Made by a program: the position numbers and the translations under genes
Notes under the pieces: generated by a model
Database searches by the model: none
Told to the model about the DNA's origin: nothing
Seen by the model: only the letters and a program-made list of their open reading frames with translations
In this document: positions 18,356 to 26,871 of the stretch, piece by piece
How positions within the stretch are numbered: position 1 is the first letter of the stretch
Layout: each line of letters starts with the position of its first letter
NCBI GenBank assembly: GCA_012840245.1
Contig: DULR01000009.1
Span: 1 to 33,120, forward strand
Direction of reading: 5' to 3'
DNA from: Clostridiaceae bacterium
GTDB lineage: Bacteria; Bacillota; Clostridia; DSM-8532
Length of the DNA: 33,120 nucleotides

Positions 18356-19174
18356 TTATGCTTTGATACCGCCTGCCACCACACCGTCAATGATATAGCG
18401 CTGCAGGAACACATACATGATGATCAATGGTGCGGCAACCATGATAAGTGCTGCCATCTGCTGCGTCATATCGACCTGATATTGTCCTCTGAAGACATAC
18501 AGACCTCTGGTTATCGGATATAATTTTTTGTTTGACAAGTAGATAATGGCCCTGATTATGTCATTCCAGATCCCGATGGCGGTAATGATGGCCATCGAAG
18601 CGATTGCCGGCTTCATAAGCGGGATCATTATGGTGAACATATATCTGAAGTATCCGCAGCCGTCTATGGAAGCGGCCTCGTCAAAATCACGCGGGATACC
18701 TTTTATGTACACGTAGAACATAAGCAGGGGAGTTCCGCCGCCACCTATCATACCTATCATATACCCCAGACGGGTATCATATAAACCTAAATGCAAAAGA
18801 ATCTGGAACTGCGGTATGGTTCCATCAGGCAGGAACATGCTTATAAGGAAAAGCCCCATGATCAGTCCGCCGATTTTCAGATATCCTCTTGAAAGCGGGA
18901 AGGCCAGGAATACTGCCATAAGTATCGAGGCTGTCGTGCAAACAGCGGTATAGAACAGGCTGTTTCCCACGTAAGCCGATAAATTGGCCTTCTTGAACGC
19001 TTCAACATAGTTTTCGAAATGAATGCTCTTGGCAAGACCTGAGGGATTGGCCATATAATCCAGCTTTGTCCTTATTGACGTATTGAAGGCATAAAAGAGA
19101 GGGAACATATACACGATCATTAAAATCGCTATAAAAGTATAGATCAGTATTTTCAAAGGTATATGTCTTTTCAT
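18356..19174 (-). CDS. CUT1 ABC transporter permease, MalG/UgpE type (system 2)
   Basis: 272 residues, about six membrane segments, with the ATPase-docking EAA motif DFDEAASIDGCGYFRYMFTI (about 164-183) and the C-terminal IDGVVAGGIKA signature. It overlaps the upstream MalF-type gene by 4 nt (ATGA) and has GAGGAGGG upstream. It forms the transmembrane channel with its partner for sugars brought by the binding proteins. Confidence 0.93.
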   Translation of the reverse strand: MKRHIPLKILIYTFIAILMIVYMFPLFYAFNTSIRTKLDYMANPSGLAKSIHFENYVEAFKKANLSAYVGNSLFYTAVCTTASILMAVFLAFPLSRGYLKIGGLIMGLFLISMFLPDGTIPQFQILLHLGLYDTRLGYMIGMIGGGGTPLLMFYVYIKGIPRDFDEAASIDGCGYFRYMFTIMIPLMKPAIASMAIITAIGIWNDIIRAIIYLSNKKLYPITRGLYVFRGQYQVDMTQQMAALIMVAAPLIIMYVFLQRYIIDGVVAGGIKA

Positions 19175-20091
19175 AACATTTCTTCCCTCCTCTTAACCGC
19201 ACGCTGGTAGATCAATGTAGCGATCAGAATAAATACGAACAAAATCATGGCCCAGGTTGCGCCGTAGCCTTGTCTCATGGCCCCTGCGCCTGAACCGGAG
19301 TTTATATTGAAGGCAAAGAACACTACGCGTGCTGCAAGTGTTTGTGTTGCCATGTTTCTTCCGCCGGTCGTGAACAAAATGATCTGATAAGACTGTAAAG
19401 AACCTATAATGGCAAGCATGATGTTGACATTGATAGTTGGCCATAATAACGGGAAAGTGATATATTTGAATTTCTGCCAGCTGGATGTTCCATCGATTTC
19501 TCCTGCTTCATAAAGCTCACTGGGTATCGACTGAAGACCTGCCAGATTGATGACCATCGAGTATCCCATGGCCCACCATATCTGAGTAAAGATGCAACAG
19601 GCAAGAGCCGAGCTTGCGGAAGCGAAAAATCCGCTTTGCAGGCCGAACAATCCGATCAGTTTGGCTATCGGGCCTTCCATGGGGTTCAATGTATTCATCC
19701 AGATATATGATGTAACCAGAACGCCTAAAACAACAGGAAGGAAAATTACAGATCTGAAAAAACCTTTACCTTTTATCAGTTTGCTGTTCAATGCCAATGC
19801 AATGAAAAGAGCGATCAGATTCTGAAAGAATGTGACACCTATACAAAATACCACAGTATTTTTCAGTACCGCCAGCAAATCACGGGTGCTTTGCTGGAAA
19901 AAGAATTCTCTGTAGTTGGCAAGCCCTATGAACTTCCAGGGCACGCCTTTGACTCCGCTTATATCTGTAAAAGACAGAATGAATGTCATGACTGAAGGAA
20001 TCAAACCCAACGCGACCTGCAAAAATAGTGCGGGAAGGATTCCTGCTAATAATGCCCACTTGGGGAAGGATGCTTTGGCTGTTTGCTGCAT
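19171..20091 (-). CDS. CUT1 ABC transporter permease, MalF/UgpA type (system 2)
   Basis: 306 residues, six predicted membrane segments. The EAA loop is YEAGEIDGTSSWQKFKYITF (about 193-212). A following segment, FTTGGRNMATQT, replaces the usual LTGGGP element. Start supported by GAGGGTGAT directly upstream. It is the first permease after the binding-protein gene, separated by 140 nt that contain a strong hairpin. Confidence 0.93.
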   Translation of the reverse strand: MQQTAKASFPKWALLAGILPALFLQVALGLIPSVMTFILSFTDISGVKGVPWKFIGLANYREFFFQQSTRDLLAVLKNTVVFCIGVTFFQNLIALFIALALNSKLIKGKGFFRSVIFLPVVLGVLVTSYIWMNTLNPMEGPIAKLIGLFGLQSGFFASASSALACCIFTQIWWAMGYSMVINLAGLQSIPSELYEAGEIDGTSSWQKFKYITFPLLWPTINVNIMLAIIGSLQSYQIILFTTGGRNMATQTLAARVVFFAFNINSGSGAGAMRQGYGATWAMILFVFILIATLIYQRAVKRREEML

Positions 20092-20190
20092 ATCATCACC
20101 CTCATTTTATCGGCAAATTCCCGTACCGGACTCCGGCACAGGAACGGGCCAATTAATAGAATAATTGTATTGGTTAGTCGTAAATATGGG

Positions 20191-20221
20191 GTCCGGTGGC
20201 AATGTTGGATTGCCACCGGAC
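20191..20221 (-). promoter_or_regulatory. Intercistronic 13-bp perfect hairpin after the binding-protein gene
   Basis: GTCCGGTGGCAAT (20191-20203) and ATTGCCACCGGAC (20209-20221) form a perfect GC-rich stem with a 5-nt loop, 10 nt beyond the stop of the binding-protein gene and without a T tract. It fits an mRNA 3'-end stabiliser or leaky terminator that keeps the binding protein more abundant than the permeases. A weaker second hairpin (CCCGT...ACGGG, about 20119-20147) lies closer to the permease start. Confidence 0.65.
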
Positions 20222-20231
20222 AGGGGGTTCA

Positions 20232-21605
20232 TTAATTACCAGCTGATGCTAATCCAGCTTCCCAGTCAGCCTGAGCGAGGTTTGCAAGTTCCTCAACAGA
20301 TTCAACAGTACCGCCAAGAGCTTTCAGGTGGTTGATGTTGAACAGCTGGCCTGTTGCATACTGACCAACACCCTTGGGAGCGATGATGTGTTTTTCCCAA
20401 GCGGGTTTGAATCTCTGGTTCTTGTCAGCGAGAGAATTAACAAATGCGCTTGAGGATGTTACACCGGGCATTGTCGGGAAGAAGCCGAGCGCGCTTACGA
20501 ACGGCTCATAATTCTCTTTCTGTGAAAGGAATTCAAAGTACTTGAGACACCAGTCTACATTAGGTGATTTAGCATAGATATTGAACTGCATGTCATATTT
20601 ACCCTGCAGCTGATTGGGCTTGCCGTCAACGTCGCCGGGGAACGGGAAGTATCCGTACTGGAAGTTAGGATCGAGGCTTTCAATAGCACCGGCATTCCAT
20701 GTACCATCGATCATCATTGCTGCTTTTCCTGCTACGAATCTTCCAGGGCAGTCGCCGTATGTGATGGACATAACGTTGGGCTCGAGCCAGCTTACCAATT
20801 GCTCAAATCTCTTCCAGAGTCTCATGGATTCTGCGTCGTTGAGCTTTCTTGTGCCTTCCCACAGACCTTTTGCATATTCGTCAAAGTCTTCTACGAAAGC
20901 GCCGACCATACCGCTTACGCCAACAGAGGTAAGAGGCCATGCGTCAGCTCCGCCGACGGTGATAGGATAAATACCTTTTGAAAGCAGATCGTTACAGATC
21001 TGTTCGAATTCAGCCCATGTTCCGGGTTCTTTATAACCATTCTGTTCGAATATGGTCTTGTTGTAGAACAATCCGTTGAAGCCAACAGCGCCCATGTCAA
21101 GACCGTAAACTCTTCCCTTATAGGAAACAGCGTTCTTGATCATGCCCTGATCCCAGTTTGCAAGGAAAGGCTGATCTGTGATATCGAGGTATGCTCCTGC
21201 CAGAATGAATGTTTCCCATGCCGGCGGCTCAACGCCTCTGGTGAATTCCTGGGGATATGTATCGAATGCAGAGAGGTTAGTGATAAGGTCTACATCTCCA
21301 GCTGAAATTCTGGTGTTCAACAGAGTTGGGTAGTCGTTTGCGCCGACAGTGGCAACATCAAAGCTGACATTGGGATACTTGGCTGAAAAAGCATCGTTCA
21401 AAGTAGCGATAGCTTTTTCGTTTGTCTCCTGAACCCATGTGATCAGCCTTAATGTTACAGGATCAGCTGAGGGCTCTGAAGAAGCCGGTGATGATTGGCT
21501 GGGCTGCGATGCTGAAGGAGAAGGAGAAGTTGAAGGTTGAGATCCGCATGCGGCCATTCCCAGCACAAGAGCCAGAATCATAAGAATTGCCAATAATTTT
21601 TTCAT
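20232..21605 (-). CDS. Main sugar ABC transporter substrate-binding lipoprotein (system 2)
   Basis: 457 residues. Signal peptide MKKLLAILMILALVLGMAAC with lipidated C20, then a long Ser/Pro tether, then an SBP_bac_1 fold containing TLNDAFSAKYPNVSF, DVDLITNLSAFDTY, the conserved GLFYNKTIFEQNG strand and GKAAMMIDGTWNAGAIE. It sits first among the structural genes, directly after the response regulator, in the position of the major solute receptor. AGGAGG with 7-nt spacing fixes the start; the frame extends upstream but without signal-peptide logic. Confidence 0.93.
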   Translation of the reverse strand: MKKLLAILMILALVLGMAACGSQPSTSPSPSASQPSQSSPASSEPSADPVTLRLITWVQETNEKAIATLNDAFSAKYPNVSFDVATVGANDYPTLLNTRISAGDVDLITNLSAFDTYPQEFTRGVEPPAWETFILAGAYLDITDQPFLANWDQGMIKNAVSYKGRVYGLDMGAVGFNGLFYNKTIFEQNGYKEPGTWAEFEQICNDLLSKGIYPITVGGADAWPLTSVGVSGMVGAFVEDFDEYAKGLWEGTRKLNDAESMRLWKRFEQLVSWLEPNVMSITYGDCPGRFVAGKAAMMIDGTWNAGAIESLDPNFQYGYFPFPGDVDGKPNQLQGKYDMQFNIYAKSPNVDWCLKYFEFLSQKENYEPFVSALGFFPTMPGVTSSSAFVNSLADKNQRFKPAWEKHIIAPKGVGQYATGQLFNINHLKALGGTVESVEELANLAQADWEAGLASAGN

Positions 21606-21753
21606 GGTATTCCTCCTATTTGATTTTTTTTGGTGGTATATTTTGTAACCACCCTGCAATATAATCATAAAATCGAAAGAGGAATATATGAATTAAGTTA
21701 TTTTTCTAAAAGATATAATTTTTTTACTTGTTAGTTTTATAACATATGTACTA
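21606..21753 (-). promoter_or_regulatory. Leader region of the system 2 binding-protein gene with a hairpin
   Basis: 148 nt between the response regulator stop and the binding-protein start. A 6-bp GGTGGT/ACCACC hairpin (21632-21637 with 21648-21653) stands just upstream of the ribosome binding site. The rest is very AT-rich. Several TATAAT-like hexamers exist but none with a convincing -35, consistent with an activator-dependent promoter driven by the AraC-type regulator; this is inference. Confidence 0.35.
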
Positions 21754-23361
21754 TTATACTTCTGTTTTTTTGAAATCATTGACTGAAACGCCTGTCCACT
21801 TTTTAAAGCATATGCTGAAATAATGAGGGTTTGAGATACCTACTGATTCAGCGACCTGATAAGCCTTCATATCTGTTTCCTTCAAAAGCTTGATGGCTTT
21901 TTCCATGCGGATCTTGGTAAGATACTCCACGAAAGTATAGCCTGTCTCCTGCTTGAAAATGCGGCTGAGATAGCTTCCGTTCATAAAGAACTTTTTCGCA
22001 GTATGAGAAAGGGACATATCAGGGTCCGACATATTCTCATGCATGTAATTTTTAATGTCTTCAATAGCCTGATTGACCTTTTTGTTCTGAATGTTGGTTA
22101 TTATATTGACAGCATTCTCAGACAGCTTCAATAAATATTCCTTCATCTCAGGAAGGGTATCGATCCTGAATATCTGCTCGAAGGGCTGACTGTTCGGGAA
22201 AATATCGGATAAGGGGATCTCGAGTTCGGTTATTACGTTCAAAATGACCGAAAGGATACCCGAAGCGAGAACGCGTATGGTTTCGATCCCGATATTAGCA
22301 CCGTTGTGCAGGCTTTCGGAAAAAGCTGCCTCAATAAATTCCTGGGCTTTTTTCCTGATGCCCGCTTTAATATAAAAAGCCAGACTGTCCATGTTATCAT
22401 TCTGTATGGTATGGGTTCCGGGACGGTGGAAGTTTATATCACTGTAACTGATGATCTGGTTCTTCCCGGCGATTATCTTGTATTTCAGGGCATCACAGGC
22501 TTCCTTGTATGAGGCTTTGGCTCTGGACATATGGTTGTAAATATTCCCTATGCCAATGCAGATGTTGCACTTGAGCTTGTTGATTATCAGGTTTCTGAGC
22601 GGTTCGAGGCAATCGGCAAACTCAAGGTCCTTTTCGCTGTTATAGGCGACGATATTCTGATTGTTGTCGATAAAGACATTCACATATTGATCATCCCTGA
22701 AATATCTGGAGACCAGTTCAAGACATTGCATATTCAGGACCAGCCGTTCTTCCTCTCCCGAATTGTCTTCGTTGTCCGGGATAGAAGGCTCGATTACGGC
22801 TATCTGAACATGATCAGGGTTTAATTTAATATGGAAGTAGTCCAGCTGCTGGTTGATGCTGCCGGTATCATATGTATTATGAATGATCGAGTTGAGCATT
22901 TTTTCCTTCAGATAAGGAAGATTTTCTTCCAGCTGATTTTTCATGCGGGCATACTCTTCCCGCTGGTTTCGCTCAGATTCGATCTTTGCTTTGATATTCA
23001 GGGCAACTTTTCGGATCTCATCGTCATTGATGGGCTTCAGCAAAAAGTCGGCTATGCCTATTTTGACGCTCTTTTTTGCATATTCGAATTCTTCATACCC
23101 GGTAAGGACGATGATTTTTATGGTCGGGTATCTTTCAAATACGATCTTTCCGAATTCCAGACCATCCATGAACGGCATATAAATATCTGTGAAAATGACA
23201 TCAGGATGGAGCTGTTCGACCAGATCCAAAGCTTCATGGGCATTGGATGCCTCACCGACAACATCATATCCGATTTCTCTCCAGTTGATGCAGTTTTTGA
23301 GCAGATTTCTCACCAGATATTCGTCATCGACTATAAGAACTTTCAGCAAATCATGAGGCAT
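21754..23361 (-). CDS. YesN-type response regulator with AraC DNA-binding domain (system 2)
   Basis: 535 residues. The receiver (about 5-125) has VLIVDDE, phospho-acceptor D59 in FTDIYMP and K109 in FLLKPI. A coiled-coil linker and a long central region (about 150-420) follow, then a C-terminal AraC double helix-turn-helix (about 435-535; MSLSHTAKKFFMNGSYLSRI and ISNPHYFSICFKKWTGVS). The ATG at 23361 lies 7 nt after GAGGAGG and overlaps the kinase gene by 11 nt; an upstream in-frame start six codons earlier lacks a site. Expected to activate the binding-protein/permease/phosphorylase operon that begins 148 nt downstream. Confidence 0.94.
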   Translation of the reverse strand: MPHDLLKVLIVDDEYLVRNLLKNCINWREIGYDVVGEASNAHEALDLVEQLHPDVIFTDIYMPFMDGLEFGKIVFERYPTIKIIVLTGYEEFEYAKKSVKIGIADFLLKPINDDEIRKVALNIKAKIESERNQREEYARMKNQLEENLPYLKEKMLNSIIHNTYDTGSINQQLDYFHIKLNPDHVQIAVIEPSIPDNEDNSGEEERLVLNMQCLELVSRYFRDDQYVNVFIDNNQNIVAYNSEKDLEFADCLEPLRNLIINKLKCNICIGIGNIYNHMSRAKASYKEACDALKYKIIAGKNQIISYSDINFHRPGTHTIQNDNMDSLAFYIKAGIRKKAQEFIEAAFSESLHNGANIGIETIRVLASGILSVILNVITELEIPLSDIFPNSQPFEQIFRIDTLPEMKEYLLKLSENAVNIITNIQNKKVNQAIEDIKNYMHENMSDPDMSLSHTAKKFFMNGSYLSRIFKQETGYTFVEYLTKIRMEKAIKLLKETDMKAYQVAESVGISNPHYFSICFKKWTGVSVNDFKKTEV

Positions 23362-25162
23362 ACTGTTCCCTCCTCTCAACCGGTATTCGTATTGTCACTG
23401 TTGTTCCGCAGCCGGGTTCGCTCTTTATGGAAACAGGATCCTTGATGCCGTAGAAGATTCGCAGCCTTTCGATGGTTCCCCTGAGTCCGAAGCTTGATTT
23501 TGAATCCACGCTATACCGATTGTCAAGAATCATGGCGATGGTTTCTTTGTTCACTCCGACTCCGTCATCTTCCACTATGAGCTCAATGTGGTCTTCAAGC
23601 TGCTTGCATCTGATATATATATTGCCGTGCTCACCCTTGGGCTTGATTCCGTGATACAGGGCGTTTTCCACCAGCGGCTGAAGTATGAGCTTCAGTATCT
23701 TGTATTTGGTCGCAGCTTCATCTATATCGTAATGCATCGTGAAAATATCACCGTATCTTACCTGCTGGATGGCCATATAGTTCCTTACGACATCGATCTC
23801 CTCGGCCACTGTAATAACTTCGCTTCCTTTGCTGAGGCTTACCCTGTAATAGCTGCCCAGGGATTTCATCACTTTATAAACCTGGTCGCTTTTCCCTGAG
23901 AGCGCAAGGGAGCTTATTGAATCGAATGTATTATAAAGGAAATGGGGCTTGATCTGAGCCTGAAGAACATCAAGCTCGGCTTTCCGCTTGATTTTTTCTT
24001 CGGCGACCACTTTTTCTATAAGATTCTGTATTTCCATGATCATGATGTTGTAAGCATCCCGAAGGCTTCCGATTTCATCGTCGCCGGCATCGATCTCCAC
24101 TTTCTTGAAATCGCCGTGCTCCACACCTTTCATGGCTTCCAGAAGCTTCTTGATAGGTGTTGCTATCATTCGGGAAATGGCAACAGAACCCATAAACATA
24201 AGGGCTGCGTTCAGGACTATAATTGAGATCGCGGTTATGTTGAAAATGGCCGATTCCTTTGACAGCTCGTCAAATGGCATGGAGCTTATAATGCTCCAGT
24301 TGTATTTCTGCATTTTCAATAATGAAACCAGATACTTTCTGCCGTCAATGTCTCCCACCTTTGAATTGCTGCCGTCTTCATTCTCACTGTACAGAAGGGA
24401 ATTTATAATATCGGTGGGCTGATCGTTTCTGAAATCCACCACAGTATGGCCTTCTTCGTCAAGGATCATGATGTCGGTCTTGTATTTGTTGAGTATATCG
24501 GCGTATGAATTTACGAACGAGCTTTCTGTTATGTTCATTATCAGTACGCCCAAAGGCTCCTGGGTATAAATGTCATTGATGATCCTTATAAGCGATATGT
24601 AATTTTCACCGTTATCTGTGTCTTCATATATGCCGCCGGCATTCAGCCTTAATATAAAACCGCCTTTGGCCTCTACCGCAGACCCGTACCAGTCTGCCAT
24701 GGAGATATCCGAGATTTTCAGAGTTTTGAGGTGCATTTTGTCGATACCGTATCTTTGGCTTGCACTGTCGTATATATAAATAGAAGATATAAAAGGGAAG
24801 GCTTCGATGAATCTTGAGATATAGGTGTTCATTATGTTCTGGTACTCTGTATAATCATTCTGGAACGGATTTTGTGATATCTGATTCAGGGGCTGCTGGA
24901 TTTCATCGCTGGAAATCACCACTTTGGACAGATTTTTGGCATTTTCGATCATTGAAAGTATGTTTGAACTAATTGAATAGAGAGTCTGGACTGAAACTTC
25001 ACTGACCTTTTTCGACATGGTGCTGTTATAAACATTCTGATAAATCAAGGTACTTAAAACTACCGATATAAGCAGGACGCCCGAATAGAAAGTCAATATC
25101 TTCGTGCTCAGCTTCAGATCCATGTATTTCTTTCTTATTCTTGTCCAAAATTTGCTTTGCAT
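23351..25162 (-). CDS. YesM-type sensor histidine kinase (system 2)
   Basis: 603 residues: TM1 (about 21-41), Cache-like extracytoplasmic sensor (about 42-303), TM2 (about 306-329), HAMP (about 330-385), coiled coil, then the His_kinase box QAQIKPHFLYNTFDS with phospho-acceptor H407 and an HATPase_c domain (LILQPLVENALYHGIKPKG; VEDDGVGVN; GLRGTIERL). IKPHF replaces the usual INPHF. The ATG at 25162 has AGGGG with 6-nt spacing, whereas the earlier ATG at 25186 has no ribosome binding site, so the shorter form is annotated. Coupled to the response regulator by an 11-nt overlap. Signal unknown; the context points to a sugar. Confidence 0.93.
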   Translation of the reverse strand: MQSKFWTRIRKKYMDLKLSTKILTFYSGVLLISVVLSTLIYQNVYNSTMSKKVSEVSVQTLYSISSNILSMIENAKNLSKVVISSDEIQQPLNQISQNPFQNDYTEYQNIMNTYISRFIEAFPFISSIYIYDSASQRYGIDKMHLKTLKISDISMADWYGSAVEAKGGFILRLNAGGIYEDTDNGENYISLIRIINDIYTQEPLGVLIMNITESSFVNSYADILNKYKTDIMILDEEGHTVVDFRNDQPTDIINSLLYSENEDGSNSKVGDIDGRKYLVSLLKMQKYNWSIISSMPFDELSKESAIFNITAISIIVLNAALMFMGSVAISRMIATPIKKLLEAMKGVEHGDFKKVEIDAGDDEIGSLRDAYNIMIMEIQNLIEKVVAEEKIKRKAELDVLQAQIKPHFLYNTFDSISSLALSGKSDQVYKVMKSLGSYYRVSLSKGSEVITVAEEIDVVRNYMAIQQVRYGDIFTMHYDIDEAATKYKILKLILQPLVENALYHGIKPKGEHGNIYIRCKQLEDHIELIVEDDGVGVNKETIAMILDNRYSVDSKSSFGLRGTIERLRIFYGIKDPVSIKSEPGCGTTVTIRIPVERREQYAS

Positions 25163-25194
25163 TTTGTACCCCTGTACAAATTTCATTAAGTTTT

Positions 25195-25200
25195 ATTATA
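25195..25200 (-). promoter_or_regulatory. Possible -10 element of the system 2 kinase gene
   Basis: TATAAT on the minus strand, 33 nt before the preferred kinase start. The sequence 17 nt upstream (TTTTAT) is a poor -35. It faces the plus-strand promoter at 25247-25275, making a divergent promoter region. Confidence 0.35.
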
Positions 25201-25246
25201 CATAAAAACCAAAAGAAATAAAAGGTGAGTAATCTCTCCTGTGCAT

Positions 25247-25275
25247 TTGCAATACCCGGCTTTTTATAATATAAT
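25247..25275 (+). promoter_or_regulatory. Promoter ahead of the HelD-type helicase remnant
   Basis: TTGCAA (25247-25252), a 17-nt spacer and TATAAT (25270-25275). A GGGAGAAGG ribosome binding site follows near 25327. The expression signals of the broken gene thus look intact. Confidence 0.6.
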
Positions 25276-25337
25276 AAAGATTCTTTCACAAATTAGCATA
25301 AAATGAGGATATAACATACAGATACAGGGAGAAGGCC

Positions 25338-25973
25338 ATGTCTTGCAAAGAACACAAAGCATATAAGGAAGAGCATGATCACCTTATATATACTTTGGAT
25401 CTGGTAAAAGAGAATCTTGATGCATTTCGGCAAAATAAAGAAAAAATCGACGCTGAAATCGATCGCTTGTTAAAATTCGGGAGCAGTGACAGCTCACTGG
25501 ATTATACCGACTTGTCTGTATATAAGATCTTGCAGGGATCTTATGCCTTAAAGATAAAGAATCTCATTGAGGCGATAAAAAAGCCGTATTTTGCCCGAAT
25601 AGATTTTCACGAGGAAGACAGAAACGAGCCCGACAGTCTCTATATAGGGAAGATGTGCTTAATACGGGGTGAGGACATGAAGCCTGTGATCATTGACTGG
25701 AGAGCGCCTGTTGCCAGCCTCTACTATGAAGAACGCTACTTCTCACATTGGAGCAAAGCTACAGGACAACGATAGAGATCATGGATGCTGCCAATATGGT
25801 CGCCAGGAAAATGGCTTTGCCGGATGTCCCTCTTGCCAGACCCGTTTTTCGTCATGGAGAGCCTGTAAATTAACATGGATACCAAGCTTCTTTATGTCGC
25901 GATGACACGAGCCATGCATTTTCTGGATATCCGTTACACAGGAGAACTTACTCCCTTATTGAGAGATGAATGA
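25338..25973 (+). pseudogene. HelD/UvrD-like helicase, internally deleted remnant
   Basis: The intact family is a helicase-like ATPase of about 700-780 residues (HelD clears RNA polymerase). Three pieces remain. Piece 1 (25338 to about 25735) keeps the N-terminus, a coiled coil and the family motif IIDWRAPVASLYYE. Piece 2, in another frame (about 25740-25873), reads TLEQSYRTTIEIMDAANMV and ends ARPVFRHGEPVN, matching the second helicase domain. Piece 3, back in the first frame (25875-25973), is the C-terminal DTKLLYVAMTRAMHFLDIRY with stop at 25971. Walker A/B and most of both RecA-like domains are gone. The reading frame as it stands ends at 25775 after 145 codons. At least two deletions are needed to explain this. 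Confidence 0.85.
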
Positions 25974-26082
25974 GAAAAAGCCAACTTTTATCACTTGAAT
26001 GTGAAAGCGAATAAATGTGCAGAATAAAGAGGAGTCTTGCAAAGAAGTGTTTTTCCCGAATAAGCGTTTCTTTAAAAGCTCA

Positions 26083-26111
26083 TTGTACTCAGATTTCATT
26101 TGCCGTATAAT
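26083..26111 (+). promoter_or_regulatory. Promoter of the rhomboid-like/nadABC unit
   Basis: TTGTAC (26083-26088), a 17-nt spacer and TATAAT (26106-26111), 37 nt before the rhomboid-like gene. No further promoter is evident before nadA, so it probably drives the whole unit. Confidence 0.65.
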
Positions 26112-26147
26112 AAGGTAAATGAGTAAAAATCTCAGGAGTGATTTAGC

Positions 26148-26852
26148 ATGAAAGGCCTCTCCAGGCTGGAACTCCGGTATGGAAGATACGCCATAAGCAA
26201 CCTGACACTGTATATAGCAGGTATAAACTTAGCAGTCTTTTTGCTAAGTATTTTTCCGTTGGCTCCGAACATGGTAGCCATGCTTGGTCTGAACCCCGCC
26301 CGTATTATTAATAATCTTGAGATATGGAGAATAATCACCTTTGTTTTTATTCCGGAAACCTTCGATATCATCTGGATCTTGTTTTCAGTATATTTCATAT
26401 ATATGGTGGGTGCGTCTCTGGAACAGTACTGGGGCAAGTTCAGGCTGAACCTGTATTATTTCACGGGGATGCTGGGCTCAATAATAGCCGCGTTTATTGT
26501 TTACGCCTTTTCCGGGGGAGGTATGATGACAGGATACTATCTCAATATGTCCCTGTTCCTGGCATTTGCTACGCTGTTTCCCGAGCAGGAATTCATGATA
26601 TTCTTCGTGCTTCCTGTAAAGGCTAAATATCTGGGAGTGCTTGACGCACTTTTCCTTATAGTCATGATGATAAGATCCATCCAGTTCGGAGCATGGTATA
26701 ATGCAGTAGGTATCCTGATAGCATTTTTAAATTATCTCCTTTTCTTCAGCGGAGATTTTATCAACATGATAAAAATGAAACGCCAGGTTGCGAAAAACCG
26801 GAGAAGATTTTTCGATCAGGTCCGGCCTTTTAACCAGGACAGAAAATATTAA
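26148..26852 (+). CDS. Rhomboid/derlin-like integral membrane protein, probably not a protease
   Basis: 234 residues with about six hydrophobic segments and a strongly basic C-terminal tail. The order of motifs (EIWRIITFVFIP after TM1, then GASLEQYWGKFRLNLYYFTG, then GYYLNMSLFLAFATLFPEQE) follows rhomboid-superfamily proteins. The protease needs Ser in GxSG and a His; here the equivalent is YLNMS and the whole protein contains no histidine, so a Ser-His dyad is impossible. It may act like a derlin/iRhom-type pseudoprotease in membrane protein handling; that is inference. AGGAGTGA precedes the start. Its stop is 19 nt before nadA. Confidence 0.75.
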   Translation: MKGLSRLELRYGRYAISNLTLYIAGINLAVFLLSIFPLAPNMVAMLGLNPARIINNLEIWRIITFVFIPETFDIIWILFSVYFIYMVGASLEQYWGKFRLNLYYFTGMLGSIIAAFIVYAFSGGGMMTGYYLNMSLFLAFATLFPEQEFMIFFVLPVKAKYLGVLDALFLIVMMIRSIQFGAWYNAVGILIAFLNYLLFFSGDFINMIKMKRQVAKNRRRFFDQVRPFNQDRKY

Positions 26853-26871
26853 TTAGTGATCGGTGCTTATT

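Noticed and set aside
22831..23445. 204-codon open frame on the plus strand
   Set aside because: It lies wholly antisense to the response regulator and kinase genes with clear domains, and its translation shows no recognisable family.
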